A stretch of 64,000 nt of DNA from Flavobacterium sp. HSC-32F16 (GTDB lineage Bacteria; Bacteroidota; Bacteroidia; Flavobacteriales; Flavobacteriaceae), in contig NZ_JALKAC010000008.1 in the NCBI RefSeq assembly GCF_024171645.1, positions 212,363 through 276,362 of the forward strand. Reading direction: 5' to 3'. Under the pieces are notes generated by a model that was not told the origin of the DNA, did no database searches, and saw nothing but the letters and a program-made list of their open reading frames with translations. This document shows, in pieces, positions 52,043 through 61,846 of this stretch (the first letter of the stretch is position 1; every line of letters begins with the position of its first letter). The position numbers and the translations under genes are program-made.

Positions 52043-54016
52043 ATGGAAGCGGTCTCTGAAAACAGCACCCAATCTCAAAAAAAACACTTTCAAAAACAAA
52101 TTTTAATTGTTGAAGATCAATTTATCGAAGCGCATGATTTGCAGTTAATTCTTGAAAAAGCAAATTATAAAGTAATCGGAATTGCACGTTCAGTAGATCA
52201 GGCTTTGGATGCAATTCAGACGCAAAAACCAGATTTGGTATTTGTAGATATTATGCTCAAAGGAGAAAAAACAGGAATCGATCTCGCTCATATTTTAAAA
52301 GAAAAAAATATTGGCTTTATTTTTATTTCTGCCAATTCAAGCAAGCGAATTTTAGATCAGGCCAAAACCACACATCCCTACGGATTTATTGTAAAACCAT
52401 TTAGAGAACAAGATATTTTAACGACTCTGGAAATTGCCTTTTACAGACAAGAATATAGTTTAGAGTCGCAGTTAATGCAGCAATTGGAATTGAAAAACAA
52501 GATTTCAGAAGTAATTAATTCCAATATTAAACTCGAAGATGCTTTATTGGCTTTTGCCAAAAATATTCAGACTTTTATTTCTTTCGATTATTTAGAAGCT
52601 GGATTTGTAAATGCAGAACAATATTCAAACCTCGGAATCATCCGAAAAAATATTGATCAATATCAAATTATCAATGTAGAAAAGCTTTCGCAGATTGCCG
52701 AAATTTCGATTCGGGAATTAAATGAAACGTATATAAAATCGCAGATTGACATTAAACCAACTATTTACAGTGAAGAATCTTTGATTAATAATTTTCAGAC
52801 TGCGCCGATTAAAGGTATTATTTCACATAATTTCGGAATCAAATCGTATTTGGTTTTTCCGCTTTCAATTGCCGTTTCGCAACGATTTTGTTTTACTTTT
52901 TACAGCAGAAATTTTAATATTTATTCAGATGAAAATCTGAAATTATTATCGAATCTTGAAAATACATTTTCGCAATTTATTTCCCGTTTTTATTCTGCTG
53001 AAAAAACAATTGTTGAAGCAAAAGAGATTCCGCAGAAAAAAGAAAAAATAGAAAATATAAAATCGAGTTTTGAAGGCATAATTGGAAACAGCTCGCAAAT
53101 GGTAACGGTTTTTAATTATATCAAAAAAGTAGCGCCGTCTGATACTTCTGTTTTAATTTTGGGTGAAAGCGGTACCGGAAAAGAAAAAATTGCCAAAAGC
53201 ATTCACGATTTATCGCCAAGAAAAGACAAACCATTAATTATTATAAACTGTGGTGCCATTCCTGAAAACCTTGCAGAATCACTTTTGTTCGGACATGAAA
53301 AAGGCGCTTTTACGGGAGCAACTGAAAAGCGAATCGGGAAATTTGAACTCGCAAATGGCGGAACAATTTTCTTAGATGAGATAGGAGAGATGCCATTAGA
53401 ACTTCAGGTAAAATTATTGCGTGTTTTACAAGAACGCGAAATCGAACGTGTTGGCGGATTAATGCCTATAAAAATTGATGTCCGTATTATTGCAGCAACC
53501 AATAAAAACCTTGAAGAAGAAGTTGCAGCAGGACGTTTTAGAATGGATTTATATTATAGACTTCATGTTTTTCCAATTCTAGTGCCTTCATTAAAAAAGC
53601 GAAAAGAAGATATACCAGATTTGGCAGATCATTTTATAAATATTTACAGCGAACGTATGAATCGAAAAGTGCCGGCACTTTCTGAAAATGCTTTACAGCA
53701 GATTACAAATTACGATTGGCCGGGGAATATCAGGGAACTCGAACATCTTATTCAGCGTACTTTATTATTGACAGAAGGAAATACAATTAAATCTATTGAA
53801 TTCTCGCCTTCCTCAAAAATACATGCACAGCAAAGCACCGATTCATTTTCAATAAAAACGATTATGGAAAACGAACGTGACTACATTTTATATATTCTTA
53901 AAAAATGCAACGGAAAAATCTCCGGCGCAGGCGGTGCAGCAGAAATTCTGGATATTCATCCTTCAACCTTAAATTCAAAAATCAAGAAATTAGAAATTAA
54001 GAGAGAAATAAGCTAA
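52043..54016 (+). CDS. Receiver-GAF-sigma-54 activator protein
   Basis: A 657-aa regulator: receiver domain with D69 (LVFVDIMLKGEKTG), a middle ~170-residue GAF-like region (FISFDYLEAGFVN ... YLVFPLSIAVSQRFCFTFYS), AAA+ domain with Walker A GESGTGKE (374-381) and GAFTGA (421-426), Walker B GGTIFLDEIGEMP, and a Fis-type C-terminal HTH (GAGGAAEILDIHPSTLNSKIKKLEI). All parts needed to activate sigma-54 promoters are intact. No kinase is fused or co-directional; the nearest is the divergent TPR kinase. Targets are unknown. Confidence 0.92.
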   Translation: MEAVSENSTQSQKKHFQKQILIVEDQFIEAHDLQLILEKANYKVIGIARSVDQALDAIQTQKPDLVFVDIMLKGEKTGIDLAHILKEKNIGFIFISANSSKRILDQAKTTHPYGFIVKPFREQDILTTLEIAFYRQEYSLESQLMQQLELKNKISEVINSNIKLEDALLAFAKNIQTFISFDYLEAGFVNAEQYSNLGIIRKNIDQYQIINVEKLSQIAEISIRELNETYIKSQIDIKPTIYSEESLINNFQTAPIKGIISHNFGIKSYLVFPLSIAVSQRFCFTFYSRNFNIYSDENLKLLSNLENTFSQFISRFYSAEKTIVEAKEIPQKKEKIENIKSSFEGIIGNSSQMVTVFNYIKKVAPSDTSVLILGESGTGKEKIAKSIHDLSPRKDKPLIIINCGAIPENLAESLLFGHEKGAFTGATEKRIGKFELANGGTIFLDEIGEMPLELQVKLLRVLQEREIERVGGLMPIKIDVRIIAATNKNLEEEVAAGRFRMDLYYRLHVFPILVPSLKKRKEDIPDLADHFINIYSERMNRKVPALSENALQQITNYDWPGNIRELEHLIQRTLLLTEGNTIKSIEFSPSSKIHAQQSTDSFSIKTIMENERDYILYILKKCNGKISGAGGAAEILDIHPSTLNSKIKKLEIKREIS

Positions 54017-54036
54017 TATTTTTAGCACCGAAAATT

Positions 54037-54110
54037 GCTCGCAAAGTCGCCAAGTCGCAAAATTTAAACTTAAAAAAAGAAAAAACTTGGCGTCTTTGCG
54101 TCTTTGCGAG
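54037..54110. repeat. Palindromic repeat family I
   Basis: Left arm GCTCGCAAAGTCGCCAAGTC (from 54037) and right arm AACTTGGCGTCTTTGCGTCT to TTTGCGAG (54084-54110) pair over most of their length. Related degenerate sequence lies at 63430-63515. It sits between convergent genes and may also end both transcripts. Confidence 0.65.
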
Positions 54111-54135
54111 ATTCAAAAAGAAAGAATTAATAAAT

Positions 54136-54921
54136 TTAAGTAACTTTTTCAATCCATTTTGCCACAGATTCTGCGACTTCCTGCCATTCGGGATGAAGAA
54201 TTACAAAATGATTTTTATTTCTGAATTCTTTATAACAAGTTATGGAATGTATATTTCTATGTTTTCTAAAATTCCATTGAACCAATTTCGGAGGAATAAT
54301 CTGGTCTTCAGAACACGAAATAAAAAATAGAGGAACGTGTTTTTTTCTACAATTGATTTTGGCATGTTTTGAGAATAAATTTCGTAACGCTTTCTTAGAT
54401 TCAGGAATAATGAATTTATCATATTTATTTTTTTGTACTTCAATGGATTGAATATTAAAGAATGTATTTTTCCAATTTTCGAATGGCAAAAGGAACGTTT
54501 TTTTAGAAGAAAAAATACCGAACGAAAAAGAAATAATCTTTTTATAAAATGAAAATTTTGAAGTCGTAAAACCTTTTTGAGGAAAAGAATTAATGCAGAT
54601 TCCTGCTTCGGCTAAATCTTTCTGAACTAATAATTGCACTAAAAGTCCGCCATAAGAATGTCCCACTAAAATGGGTTTTTCGGGAAGTTTTTCAATGATT
54701 TCGGTATAATAACACAAAAGATCAAATAAAGAGATCGATCCAATTTTTACACATGGATTCTGTTTTCTTAAATTTTCAATCGAATCATTTTTGTGAAGCC
54801 AGGGCGGAGCAACCACTTTATATCCTTTGTTTTCAAAAAACGTGAGCCATTTCCCCCAATAAAAATGGCTCACAAAAGCTCCCGAAATAAACACTATCGT
54901 TTTGGTAGTTGAAAGATACAT
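54136..54921 (-). CDS. Alpha/beta hydrolase
   Basis: A 261-aa cytoplasmic hydrolase. Nucleophile elbow VGHSYGGLLVQ with Ser, likely acid in FISCSEDQIIPP, likely His in NKNHFVILHPEW. Oxyanion region TIVFISGAFVSHFYWGKW at the N terminus. The reaction cannot be told from sequence; esterase or lipase-like activity is the usual range. The frame opens at 54954; the ATG at 54921 (MYLSTTKT) starts the first strand directly. Stands alone. Confidence 0.85.
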   Translation of the reverse strand: MYLSTTKTIVFISGAFVSHFYWGKWLTFFENKGYKVVAPPWLHKNDSIENLRKQNPCVKIGSISLFDLLCYYTEIIEKLPEKPILVGHSYGGLLVQLLVQKDLAEAGICINSFPQKGFTTSKFSFYKKIISFSFGIFSSKKTFLLPFENWKNTFFNIQSIEVQKNKYDKFIIPESKKALRNLFSKHAKINCRKKHVPLFFISCSEDQIIPPKLVQWNFRKHRNIHSITCYKEFRNKNHFVILHPEWQEVAESVAKWIEKVT

Positions 54922-55102
54922 AACAGGATTTTTTAGGTAAATTTTAAAATGCAATCTGTATGCCTGTTTCTTGAAGTATTAATTTTTATAGGGTTAACGT
55001 GATTTCGTTCTTTTTCGAATTATTATATTTCGTTAAATACTTTTTTGAGTATTGAAATATCATTTTTTAAATATCTTTAGAAAATCTAATTCTAACATTA
55101 AA

Positions 55103-56335
55103 ATGACACGACCACATTCTCAAATAAAGCCATTTTTATTCACCTTAGTTCTTCTGATAAATTCAGTTTTTGTTTGTTTTGGAAATGATTTGAATTCTAA
55201 AATCGATTCTTCAAAAACGAAAACTATTTCTTTTAAAATCAAATTAAAATCAGACGCTAAAGTCAAAATAAAACCTTCTCCTTTAAAATTCAACAAACAT
55301 TTTGCTTACAGTTTTACGCTTGACGATGGTTATCGATCTGCTTATTTAACTGCATTTCCGTTATTAAATGGAGGAAAAATTAGCAATCCCGATAAAAATG
55401 AATGGAAAATTGATCAAGGCGGAGATGGAACAACCTCAAAAGGTGTTTTTTATTCAGACGGATTCGGGAATAAAATTCCGTTTAAATTGGCTTTAGCCAT
55501 CAATGGAGGATCAATTCGTGATTTGCCCGAAAACCGCGGACATCTTTCTTGGTCAGAAATTAAAGAAATGTACAATGCGGGCTGGGATATTTTGAATCAC
55601 AGTTTTCATCATGCAACTAAACACGGAACAAATTATAAAACAGAAGTGACAGAAAACACTACTTCGATAAAACAAAATCTAAACTTCATCATGTCACACT
55701 TTGTCGTTCCTGGCGGAGAAGGCGATCCTGATTATCATTTGAAATACGAAAAAGAAGCATTAACAAACGGATTTCTTTCTGTTGCTTCTTATAAAGGTAC
55801 GGGTCCAGTTTATAAAGTAAATTCTAAAGTCGATTTAGATAAAATGATTTCTGCAAGAACTTTTGTATTGAGTTCAAAAGATACAACTAGTTTCAAAACA
55901 ATGGATGTTTTTTTAAGAAATATAGATTCAATTGTAAAACAGCCAGAACCAGTTTGGTTTAACGATTTCACACACGGAACCGGAAATACAAATTTGTGGA
56001 ATTTAAGTATGCGTTTTCCCGAATTTAAATATTATATGACAACGCTTGCCAACAACTACGGAGCAAAAGGAAACGATTCTATTTGGATGGCGCCGTGGCA
56101 GGAAGTTTACGAATACATTTGGTTAAGAGACAGAATTAAAGTCGATTACAAACAAAAAAACAAAGAAATAGAAGTTACGATCGAATTGCCTGAAATCCCG
56201 CAAAACTTTCGATATCAAGATATTTCATTAAATATAGAAACGTCATCTAAATTTGAAATCGAATCCAGTAAAGATTTGAAAATAAAAGACGACGGAAAAA
56301 CAACCCACAAACAGATCTTCATTCAATTTAAATAA
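55103..56335 (+). CDS. Polysaccharide deacetylase family protein
   Basis: A 410-aa exported NodB-type deacetylase. Signal peptide KPFLFTLVLLINSVFVCFG, a short basic linker, then the catalytic domain: motif 1 YSFTLDDGY (Asp-Asp), motif 2 NHSFHHATKHG with the two metal His, and later WFNDFTHGTGN. The family removes acetyl groups from N-acetylglucosamine or xylan-type sugars; the substrate here is unknown. The C-terminal ~60 residues are a small beta-domain. The frame opens at a TTG at 55052, but ATG 55103 begins the signal peptide normally. Confidence 0.85.
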   Translation: MTRPHSQIKPFLFTLVLLINSVFVCFGNDLNSKIDSSKTKTISFKIKLKSDAKVKIKPSPLKFNKHFAYSFTLDDGYRSAYLTAFPLLNGGKISNPDKNEWKIDQGGDGTTSKGVFYSDGFGNKIPFKLALAINGGSIRDLPENRGHLSWSEIKEMYNAGWDILNHSFHHATKHGTNYKTEVTENTTSIKQNLNFIMSHFVVPGGEGDPDYHLKYEKEALTNGFLSVASYKGTGPVYKVNSKVDLDKMISARTFVLSSKDTTSFKTMDVFLRNIDSIVKQPEPVWFNDFTHGTGNTNLWNLSMRFPEFKYYMTTLANNYGAKGNDSIWMAPWQEVYEYIWLRDRIKVDYKQKNKEIEVTIELPEIPQNFRYQDISLNIETSSKFEIESSKDLKIKDDGKTTHKQIFIQFK

Positions 56336-56337
56336 TT

Positions 56338-56549
56338 TTTTTGCCACGAATTCACGAATTTCTCTAATTCCTATTTTTTGAATGGTTTTTATTTCAAACA
56401 TAGCCCGTGGTTTTAACCACGGGTATACAATATATAATTACATCTATTCGTAACGTTTCCCGCGGTTGAAACCGCGAGCTATATTTTGAGCATTTGCGAA
56501 AAACTAAAATTAAAAATTAGTGGAAATTCGTGGAATTCGTGGCAAAAAA
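56338..56549. repeat. Repeat family C pair enclosing a family B element
   Basis: Family C arms TTTTGCCACGAATTCACGAA (from 56339) and TTCGTGGAATTCGTGGCAAA (56526-56545) enclose family B at 56399-56483: CCCGTGGTT-TT-AACCACGGG, ~45-base spacer, CCCGCGGTTGAAACCGCG, then AGCTATA. It separates convergent genes. Same family B unit as in 45175-45265. Confidence 0.75.
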
Positions 56550-56551
56550 AA

Positions 56552-59500
56552 CTAATCAATTTCTTTCACGTTGTCCTTTATAAAAGTATCAATATTCATT
56601 AAATACGGATCAACAACAATACCTTGAGGTTTTGTTCTGAGTTTGATTTTTCCTTCAACTTTATTGTTTTTTATGAAGAAAGAATAACGAAATAATTTTC
56701 CGTTTTCATCATAAATACCAATATCTATTGTGGCATCGTTTGCTATTAGTTTTCGTTCTCCAGTTGCATTTTCTTTATATTTTTTAGAATCAGCTTTAAA
56801 AGAAACCTCATAAAAACCATCTTTTTTAATACTTGAAACAGATTCTATTTTTGAAGAATAAGTAATAATCTGCTTAAACATTTCATCTAATTTAGAATAC
56901 ACTTTTTTATCCGTAACAGCATAAATCTCTTTTAATAAACTTTCAGAATCAGGAAATGGATTTGGATATTTATAATGATTCAGAAAATTTTTCAAAGCCA
57001 GATTTACCTTTTTCTCACCAATTAAAATCCGAAGCTGATGCATTATGAGCATTCCTTTATCATAAGGTAAATGCGGCGTATCGTAATTTGTTTTATACAA
57101 AGGCGTTTCAGGATCATAACTTCGGCTGCTCAAATATAAATCCAGATGAATTTTTAAAGTTTCGAGTGCTTTTTCCAAACCATGTTCTTTTTCATAAAGT
57201 ATGAGTTCCGTGTATTGCGCCAGAGTTTCAGTCAAAATCCAGCTTCCTTCTTTTTGTTCCGGATTGATCTGCGAATTTCCCCACCATTCGTGCGACAATT
57301 CATGAGCCGTTAATTGATTAATTACATCTTCTTTATCCTTATTATTTAGGTTGCTGTAAAAGCCAAAATTCTCTTTCATAAAAACCGTCGACGGATAAGA
57401 AGTCGCAGCAAATCCATCAGCGAAAGCAGAAACTTCGGCATAACGAATTGTTTTGTACGGATACTTTCCAAAGTTATTCTGGCAATAATCTAAAGTATTT
57501 TTTACATCCTGAATTAGTTTTTTAATGTTTCTCGAATGTCTTTTATCATAAAAAACTTCAATCGAAACACCTTTATAATTCGTTTTTTGAATTTCATATT
57601 CGGCAGAAGAAAAAGCAAAACGAAACGGAATTTTACCATTAGATTTATAATGAAAATAATTGCGGTCGTCTTTTTTCCAATTCCCAATTAAATCTCCAAC
57701 ACCAATCGCCGTTTGATTTTTAGAAGTCGAAACCACAGCATCATAATCAACAAAATCATATTTAATTTCCGATTTGTCTTCCAGTTTTTTAAGAGGCGTT
57801 TGAGGATTTAAATATCTTTTTCTTCTTTCTCTTTTACTGCTGATTTCATTCGATTCCTGATAGCCAAAAAGCGGAAAGTAACGGCTTATTCGCATAAACG
57901 ATCCATTTTTTATAATAGAATTAAATGCAGTATGTCCTTTAAATGGCGACCATGATGATTCAAAAGAAAAATTCATTTTCATTTTCTGTTGAGGCTCTAA
58001 AGGTTTTTCCAATCGATACCAATAATGTTGAAATGCCGAAACATCGTCCATGTTTTTAGAATTAGGAATTTCAATAGAATTCAGTTTTGAATTTCGATCT
58101 ATATATAGGAGTAAACTATCAATTGGTTTTTCAGAATTATTGATCAATTCATAAGTGCCTTTTACTTCATAACTATTTTCCTCAGGAAATAAATCGACTT
58201 TACTTTTTACAGAAACAATCGTAGGCTGAGCAAGATTGGTATATTTTTTAAATTGAGTTTCATATTTCTCGCTCCAGTTGTTCTGATCTTCTTCGGTCAA
58301 ATACGGATATTCAATATTAGTTTTATAAAAAAGATAACTTCCAAAACCAATAAATAGAATAATTCCGAATGTAAAAGTTGCTGTTTGAATGCCATTAAAT
58401 GAATTTCTTCGAAAGGTTTTTACAATTGAAGCGTTTCTTTTCCACAAAATTCCAGTCAAAGTAAGAAGCAGTAAAGCCAATCCAAAATTGTACAACATTG
58501 AGATATGAAACGGAAAAGTGTATTTTCCAAAACCATTCAAATCAAAATATTCCATTTTAAAAGCATTTCCAAATCGGAATAAAGGATGCGAAATTCCCAA
58601 TTGTTCTCCAATTCCCGTACAAAACAAAATGCAGACAAAAGTAGCAACCGAAAGTCCTATATATTTATTTTTAATAAAAGTCTGAATCGCAATTACCAAA
58701 ATCGCAATCAGCAACAACGGAAATCCGAGATAATAAAACAAAGAAAGATAAAGACCAATTTCGATTGGGGCATTTGAATTCACAATCTGAAATGCACATC
58801 CAATCAAAATACTAATGCTTATAATGAATAACGGAATGATAAAAAGTGCTGTCAATTTCGAAAGTAAAACTACAAATTGAGAATATGGTGCAGTATTTTC
58901 GAGCATTTCAAATCTCGAATTCTCACTTCGATTTAATAATTCACTGCTGTAAAAAAGCAGAATCAAGATCAGAATAAAAGGCAGACGATCCATTATAGTT
59001 GAAATCATCAAAGCCGTATCCGTAATTTTTTCGGCTAATCGGATTCCGCCGTCAATTTCATCCGAAATCTCAATCATTAATAATCCCGAAAACAAAAGAA
59101 CAATCAATAAAAAAGGAATTCCTTTTAAAACTAAAAAAATATCCAGTTTGATATTGCTTTTAAAAACAGCAAAATTATGTCTGAAAGTTTTGAATTCAAT
59201 GTTTTTTGGAATTTCCGAAGAAAAGATTTTTGCTTCTTTTGAAATAATTTTAGGCATTTTTATCTCTTTGGTTTTCGTTTTTCGGAAAGAAAACAAGCGA
59301 TAGGAAATAAAAAGTAAAAGCAGTGAAACCGAAATCCACAACAATCGATTAAATAAAAAGTTTCCCGAAAGCGAAACTAATTCAGTATTTTTTTCAATCG
59401 AAGTCCAATATCTCGTTTGTTCTAAAAAAGCTGCCAAACCAAACGGATCTATTTTTGCAACCAAAGACATGGCTTTCGCCGAAGATGGAGAAGCATTTGC

Positions 59501-60091
59501 AAAGATGGGCGAATTGGAAAAAATGGAACCCGCTATATATAAGATGTAAATTAATAAACCGCCAACATAAATAAAAAGTTTACTTCGCGTAAGCCAAGCC
59601 AAAGCCGTCAATATTGAAAGACACAGAAAAATATTCGGAATCACAATTACAAAATACGGCCAGAGATAATTTATAATTTCAAAAGAACCAATTTCGCTTT
59701 TAGAAAGCCAGGACATTTGATGTCCAACGATCATTCCGACGATAAACATTCCAAAAGAAACTACGGCGATTATAAACGCAATAATAAATTTTGGAGCCAA
59801 ATAATGAAACTTAGAAATTGGAGAGGAGAAAATAATAGAATCGAATTTCGTTTCATATTCCTTTAAAAAACGCTGCGCGACCTGAAGTGTAATCGAAAAT
59901 ATTGTCATTAACGAAATCAAACCAATCGCATAAGTCAATACATACGGACTATTTTTGTAAGCACCCGAAAAAGAGAAATTCGCAAAAGCACTCACAAAAA
60001 ATCCTAAAACCAAATAAATTATAAATGTGGCATAAAAAGTCCAGCTTCTGGTGTTGTTATGCCATTCAAATTGAATTAATTTAGAAAGCAT
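56552..60091 (-). CDS. ABC-2 permease fused to an M1-family metallopeptidase
   Basis: A 1179-aa fusion. Residues 1-~560 are two blocks of membrane helices of an ABC-2 permease (FYATFIIYLVLGFFVSAFA ... YLGFPLLLIAILVIAIQTF). From ~620 an M1 peptidase domain begins: zinc block HELSH at 930-934, downstream Glu in SWILTETLAQY at about 955 (spacing 20, not the usual 18), and YDKGMLIMHQL. Known family in Bacteroidota, usually next to an ABC ATPase, as here: the ATPase gene ends 4 bp before this start. Substrate unknown; coupling of peptide cleavage with transport is plausible. Confidence 0.93.
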   Translation of the reverse strand: MLSKLIQFEWHNNTRSWTFYATFIIYLVLGFFVSAFANFSFSGAYKNSPYVLTYAIGLISLMTIFSITLQVAQRFLKEYETKFDSIIFSSPISKFHYLAPKFIIAFIIAVVSFGMFIVGMIVGHQMSWLSKSEIGSFEIINYLWPYFVIVIPNIFLCLSILTALAWLTRSKLFIYVGGLLIYILYIAGSIFSNSPIFANASPSSAKAMSLVAKIDPFGLAAFLEQTRYWTSIEKNTELVSLSGNFLFNRLLWISVSLLLLFISYRLFSFRKTKTKEIKMPKIISKEAKIFSSEIPKNIEFKTFRHNFAVFKSNIKLDIFLVLKGIPFLLIVLLFSGLLMIEISDEIDGGIRLAEKITDTALMISTIMDRLPFILILILLFYSSELLNRSENSRFEMLENTAPYSQFVVLLSKLTALFIIPLFIISISILIGCAFQIVNSNAPIEIGLYLSLFYYLGFPLLLIAILVIAIQTFIKNKYIGLSVATFVCILFCTGIGEQLGISHPLFRFGNAFKMEYFDLNGFGKYTFPFHISMLYNFGLALLLLTLTGILWKRNASIVKTFRRNSFNGIQTATFTFGIILFIGFGSYLFYKTNIEYPYLTEEDQNNWSEKYETQFKKYTNLAQPTIVSVKSKVDLFPEENSYEVKGTYELINNSEKPIDSLLLYIDRNSKLNSIEIPNSKNMDDVSAFQHYWYRLEKPLEPQQKMKMNFSFESSWSPFKGHTAFNSIIKNGSFMRISRYFPLFGYQESNEISSKRERRKRYLNPQTPLKKLEDKSEIKYDFVDYDAVVSTSKNQTAIGVGDLIGNWKKDDRNYFHYKSNGKIPFRFAFSSAEYEIQKTNYKGVSIEVFYDKRHSRNIKKLIQDVKNTLDYCQNNFGKYPYKTIRYAEVSAFADGFAATSYPSTVFMKENFGFYSNLNNKDKEDVINQLTAHELSHEWWGNSQINPEQKEGSWILTETLAQYTELILYEKEHGLEKALETLKIHLDLYLSSRSYDPETPLYKTNYDTPHLPYDKGMLIMHQLRILIGEKKVNLALKNFLNHYKYPNPFPDSESLLKEIYAVTDKKVYSKLDEMFKQIITYSSKIESVSSIKKDGFYEVSFKADSKKYKENATGERKLIANDATIDIGIYDENGKLFRYSFFIKNNKVEGKIKLRTKPQGIVVDPYLMNIDTFIKDNVKEID

Positions 60092-60095
60092 AACA

Positions 60096-60980
60096 CTATT
60101 TTTTAAGTTGATTTTGAGCTAAAACACTAAAATAAACATCGCTTAAATCTGGCGATATCAATTCGAAACCAGAATCTGGCTTTTCGTCTGAAAAAACATG
60201 AATATTGATTTTCCCTGAATTTAAGTTGGATGAAATGATATTAAAGTTCGATTGATGTTCTTTCAGTTCTGTTTTATCAATCGCCTTCATCCATATTTTA
60301 TCTTTCAAAGAATCGATCGCTTCGTTTGGTTTTCCTTCCAAAATCAATTTTCCGTTAGAGATAATGGCCATTTTTGGACATAAATCACGAACGTCTTCCA
60401 CAATATGCGTCGATAGAACCACAATAATGCTTTCGCCAATTTCACTCAGCAAATTATTAAATCGGTTTCTTTCCTCCGGATCAAGTCCCGCAGTAGGTTC
60501 ATCTACAATAATAATCTTCGGATTTCCTAATAAAGCCTGAGCAATTCCAAAGCGCTGACGCATACCGCCGGAAAAAGAATGAACCGCTTTATCTTTATGC
60601 TGGAGTAAATTGGTCTGCTGCAACAAATACAAAATTTGATCGTGTCGTTCCTTTTTATCGACGATTCCTTTTAAAACTGCCAGATGATCGAGCAGGCGAT
60701 AAGCAGAAATTTTAGGATAAACACCAAATTCCTGTGGCAGATAACCCAGATTTTGCCTGATAAACATTGGATTTTCCAGAATATTAATTCCGTTAAATTC
60801 AATACTTCCCGATGTGGGTTCCTGCAAAGCAGCAATAGTTCGCATTAATGTCGATTTTCCGGCGCCGTTTGGGCCAAGTAAACCAAACATTCCGTTTGTA
60901 ATTTCAAGCGATAAATTGTCAATCGCTTTTGTGCCGTTCTCATACGTTTTGCTGAGATTTTGGATTGATAAACTGTTCAT
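60096..60980 (-). CDS. ABC transporter ATP-binding protein
   Basis: A 294-aa ATPase, partner of the permease/peptidase fusion. Walker A GLLGPNGAGKSTLMR, Q loop YLPQEFG, signature SFSGGMRQRFGIAQALLG, Walker B IIIVDEPTAGLDPEER and switch His in VLSTHIVEDV. The last ~80 residues are a C-terminal extension often seen in ABC-2 exporters. It is translated 4 bp before the fusion gene, so both form one operon. Confidence 0.95.
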   Translation of the reverse strand: MNSLSIQNLSKTYENGTKAIDNLSLEITNGMFGLLGPNGAGKSTLMRTIAALQEPTSGSIEFNGINILENPMFIRQNLGYLPQEFGVYPKISAYRLLDHLAVLKGIVDKKERHDQILYLLQQTNLLQHKDKAVHSFSGGMRQRFGIAQALLGNPKIIIVDEPTAGLDPEERNRFNNLLSEIGESIIVVLSTHIVEDVRDLCPKMAIISNGKLILEGKPNEAIDSLKDKIWMKAIDKTELKEHQSNFNIISSNLNSGKINIHVFSDEKPDSGFELISPDLSDVYFSVLAQNQLKK

Positions 60981-61096
60981 TTTTTTTATTGATTTTGATG
61001 ATTGAATTAAATTATGATTTGAAAAATTTAGGCAATAGAATGCCTGTCGGCTTCAAAAACCGATTTATTAAGAGTGAAATAAGATTTAAAAGAAAG

Positions 61097-61303
61097 CTAT
61101 TCTGCCACGTATTCTAAAATATCACCGGGCTGGCAATCCAATATTTTACAAATAGCTTCGAGAGTATCAAACCGAATTCCTTTTGCTTTTCCAGTTTTTA
61201 GAATCGATAAATTAGCAGGTGTGATATCTAGTTTTTCTGCCAATTCTTTACTCTGCATCTTGCGTTTGGCAAGCATTACATCAACATTTACAATTATTGG
61301 CAT
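61097..61303 (-). CDS. Small XRE-family regulator
   Basis: A 68-aa DNA-binding protein consisting only of a Cro/CI-type helix-turn-helix (MLAKRKMQSKELAEKLDITPANLSILKTGKAKGIRFDTLEAICKILDCQPGDILEY). It follows the DUF2975 gene with a 2-bp gap, a pairing seen in many bacteria. It is likely to regulate its own operon: two identical perfect palindromes overlie the promoter upstream of the DUF2975 gene. Confidence 0.93.
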   Translation of the reverse strand: MPIIVNVDVMLAKRKMQSKELAEKLDITPANLSILKTGKAKGIRFDTLEAICKILDCQPGDILEYVAE

Positions 61304-61305
61304 AA

Positions 61306-61821
61306 TTATATAAATAAGTCTTGTTCGTTCTGAAGGTTTAAACCTTGTTTAAAAATGGCGGCTAAAAAGTAAGCGAAAACACCAAGCATTCCGTGCAACA
61401 GAATAAAAAGCGAAACTTCATTATCCAGCGGAACAAAAAAGAAAGCCACAAATATTACAATAACCGGAATTAATAAATTGGATAAATAGAAACGCCTCAA
61501 ATGAGAAATTCCATTCACAGTAAATAATTTAGGCTGAAAAAATACTTTAAAAACATTACTACTCAATAAAAAGAAAAGTCCGTACAAACTCAACGGCGCC
61601 AAAAAATCAAAAAGAATATAAGGCAGGTTGTAATCGCCAAGCATCAAAGGATGAGAAGTAAAAGGATAACAAATCTGAAAATACTTTCCGTTGTCCTTAA
61701 AAGTCAAAAATAATCCCGTAATTAATGTAAAAACTGAATATGCGGCCAAAAAGAAATAAACCACAGACAAAAATCGGGTAAAATAAAATAATATTTTGGA
61801 TACAATATGAGTTGTCTTCAT
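61306..61821 (-). CDS. DUF2975 membrane protein
   Basis: A 171-aa inner-membrane protein with four helices (FTRFLSVVYFFLAAYSVFTLITG; YILFDFLAPLSLYGLFFLL; LLIPVIVIFVAFFFVPL; LFILLHGMLGVFAYFLAAIF). DUF2975 has no established function; it nearly always lies beside a small XRE regulator, so a membrane sensor/effector pair is the common guess. First gene of the pair, with a full TTG-N18-TACATTTG promoter. Confidence 0.88.
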   Translation of the reverse strand: MKTTHIVSKILFYFTRFLSVVYFFLAAYSVFTLITGLFLTFKDNGKYFQICYPFTSHPLMLGDYNLPYILFDFLAPLSLYGLFFLLSSNVFKVFFQPKLFTVNGISHLRRFYLSNLLIPVIVIFVAFFFVPLDNEVSLFILLHGMLGVFAYFLAAIFKQGLNLQNEQDLFI

Positions 61822-61846
61822 ATAATGAAAAGTTAGATTGATATTG

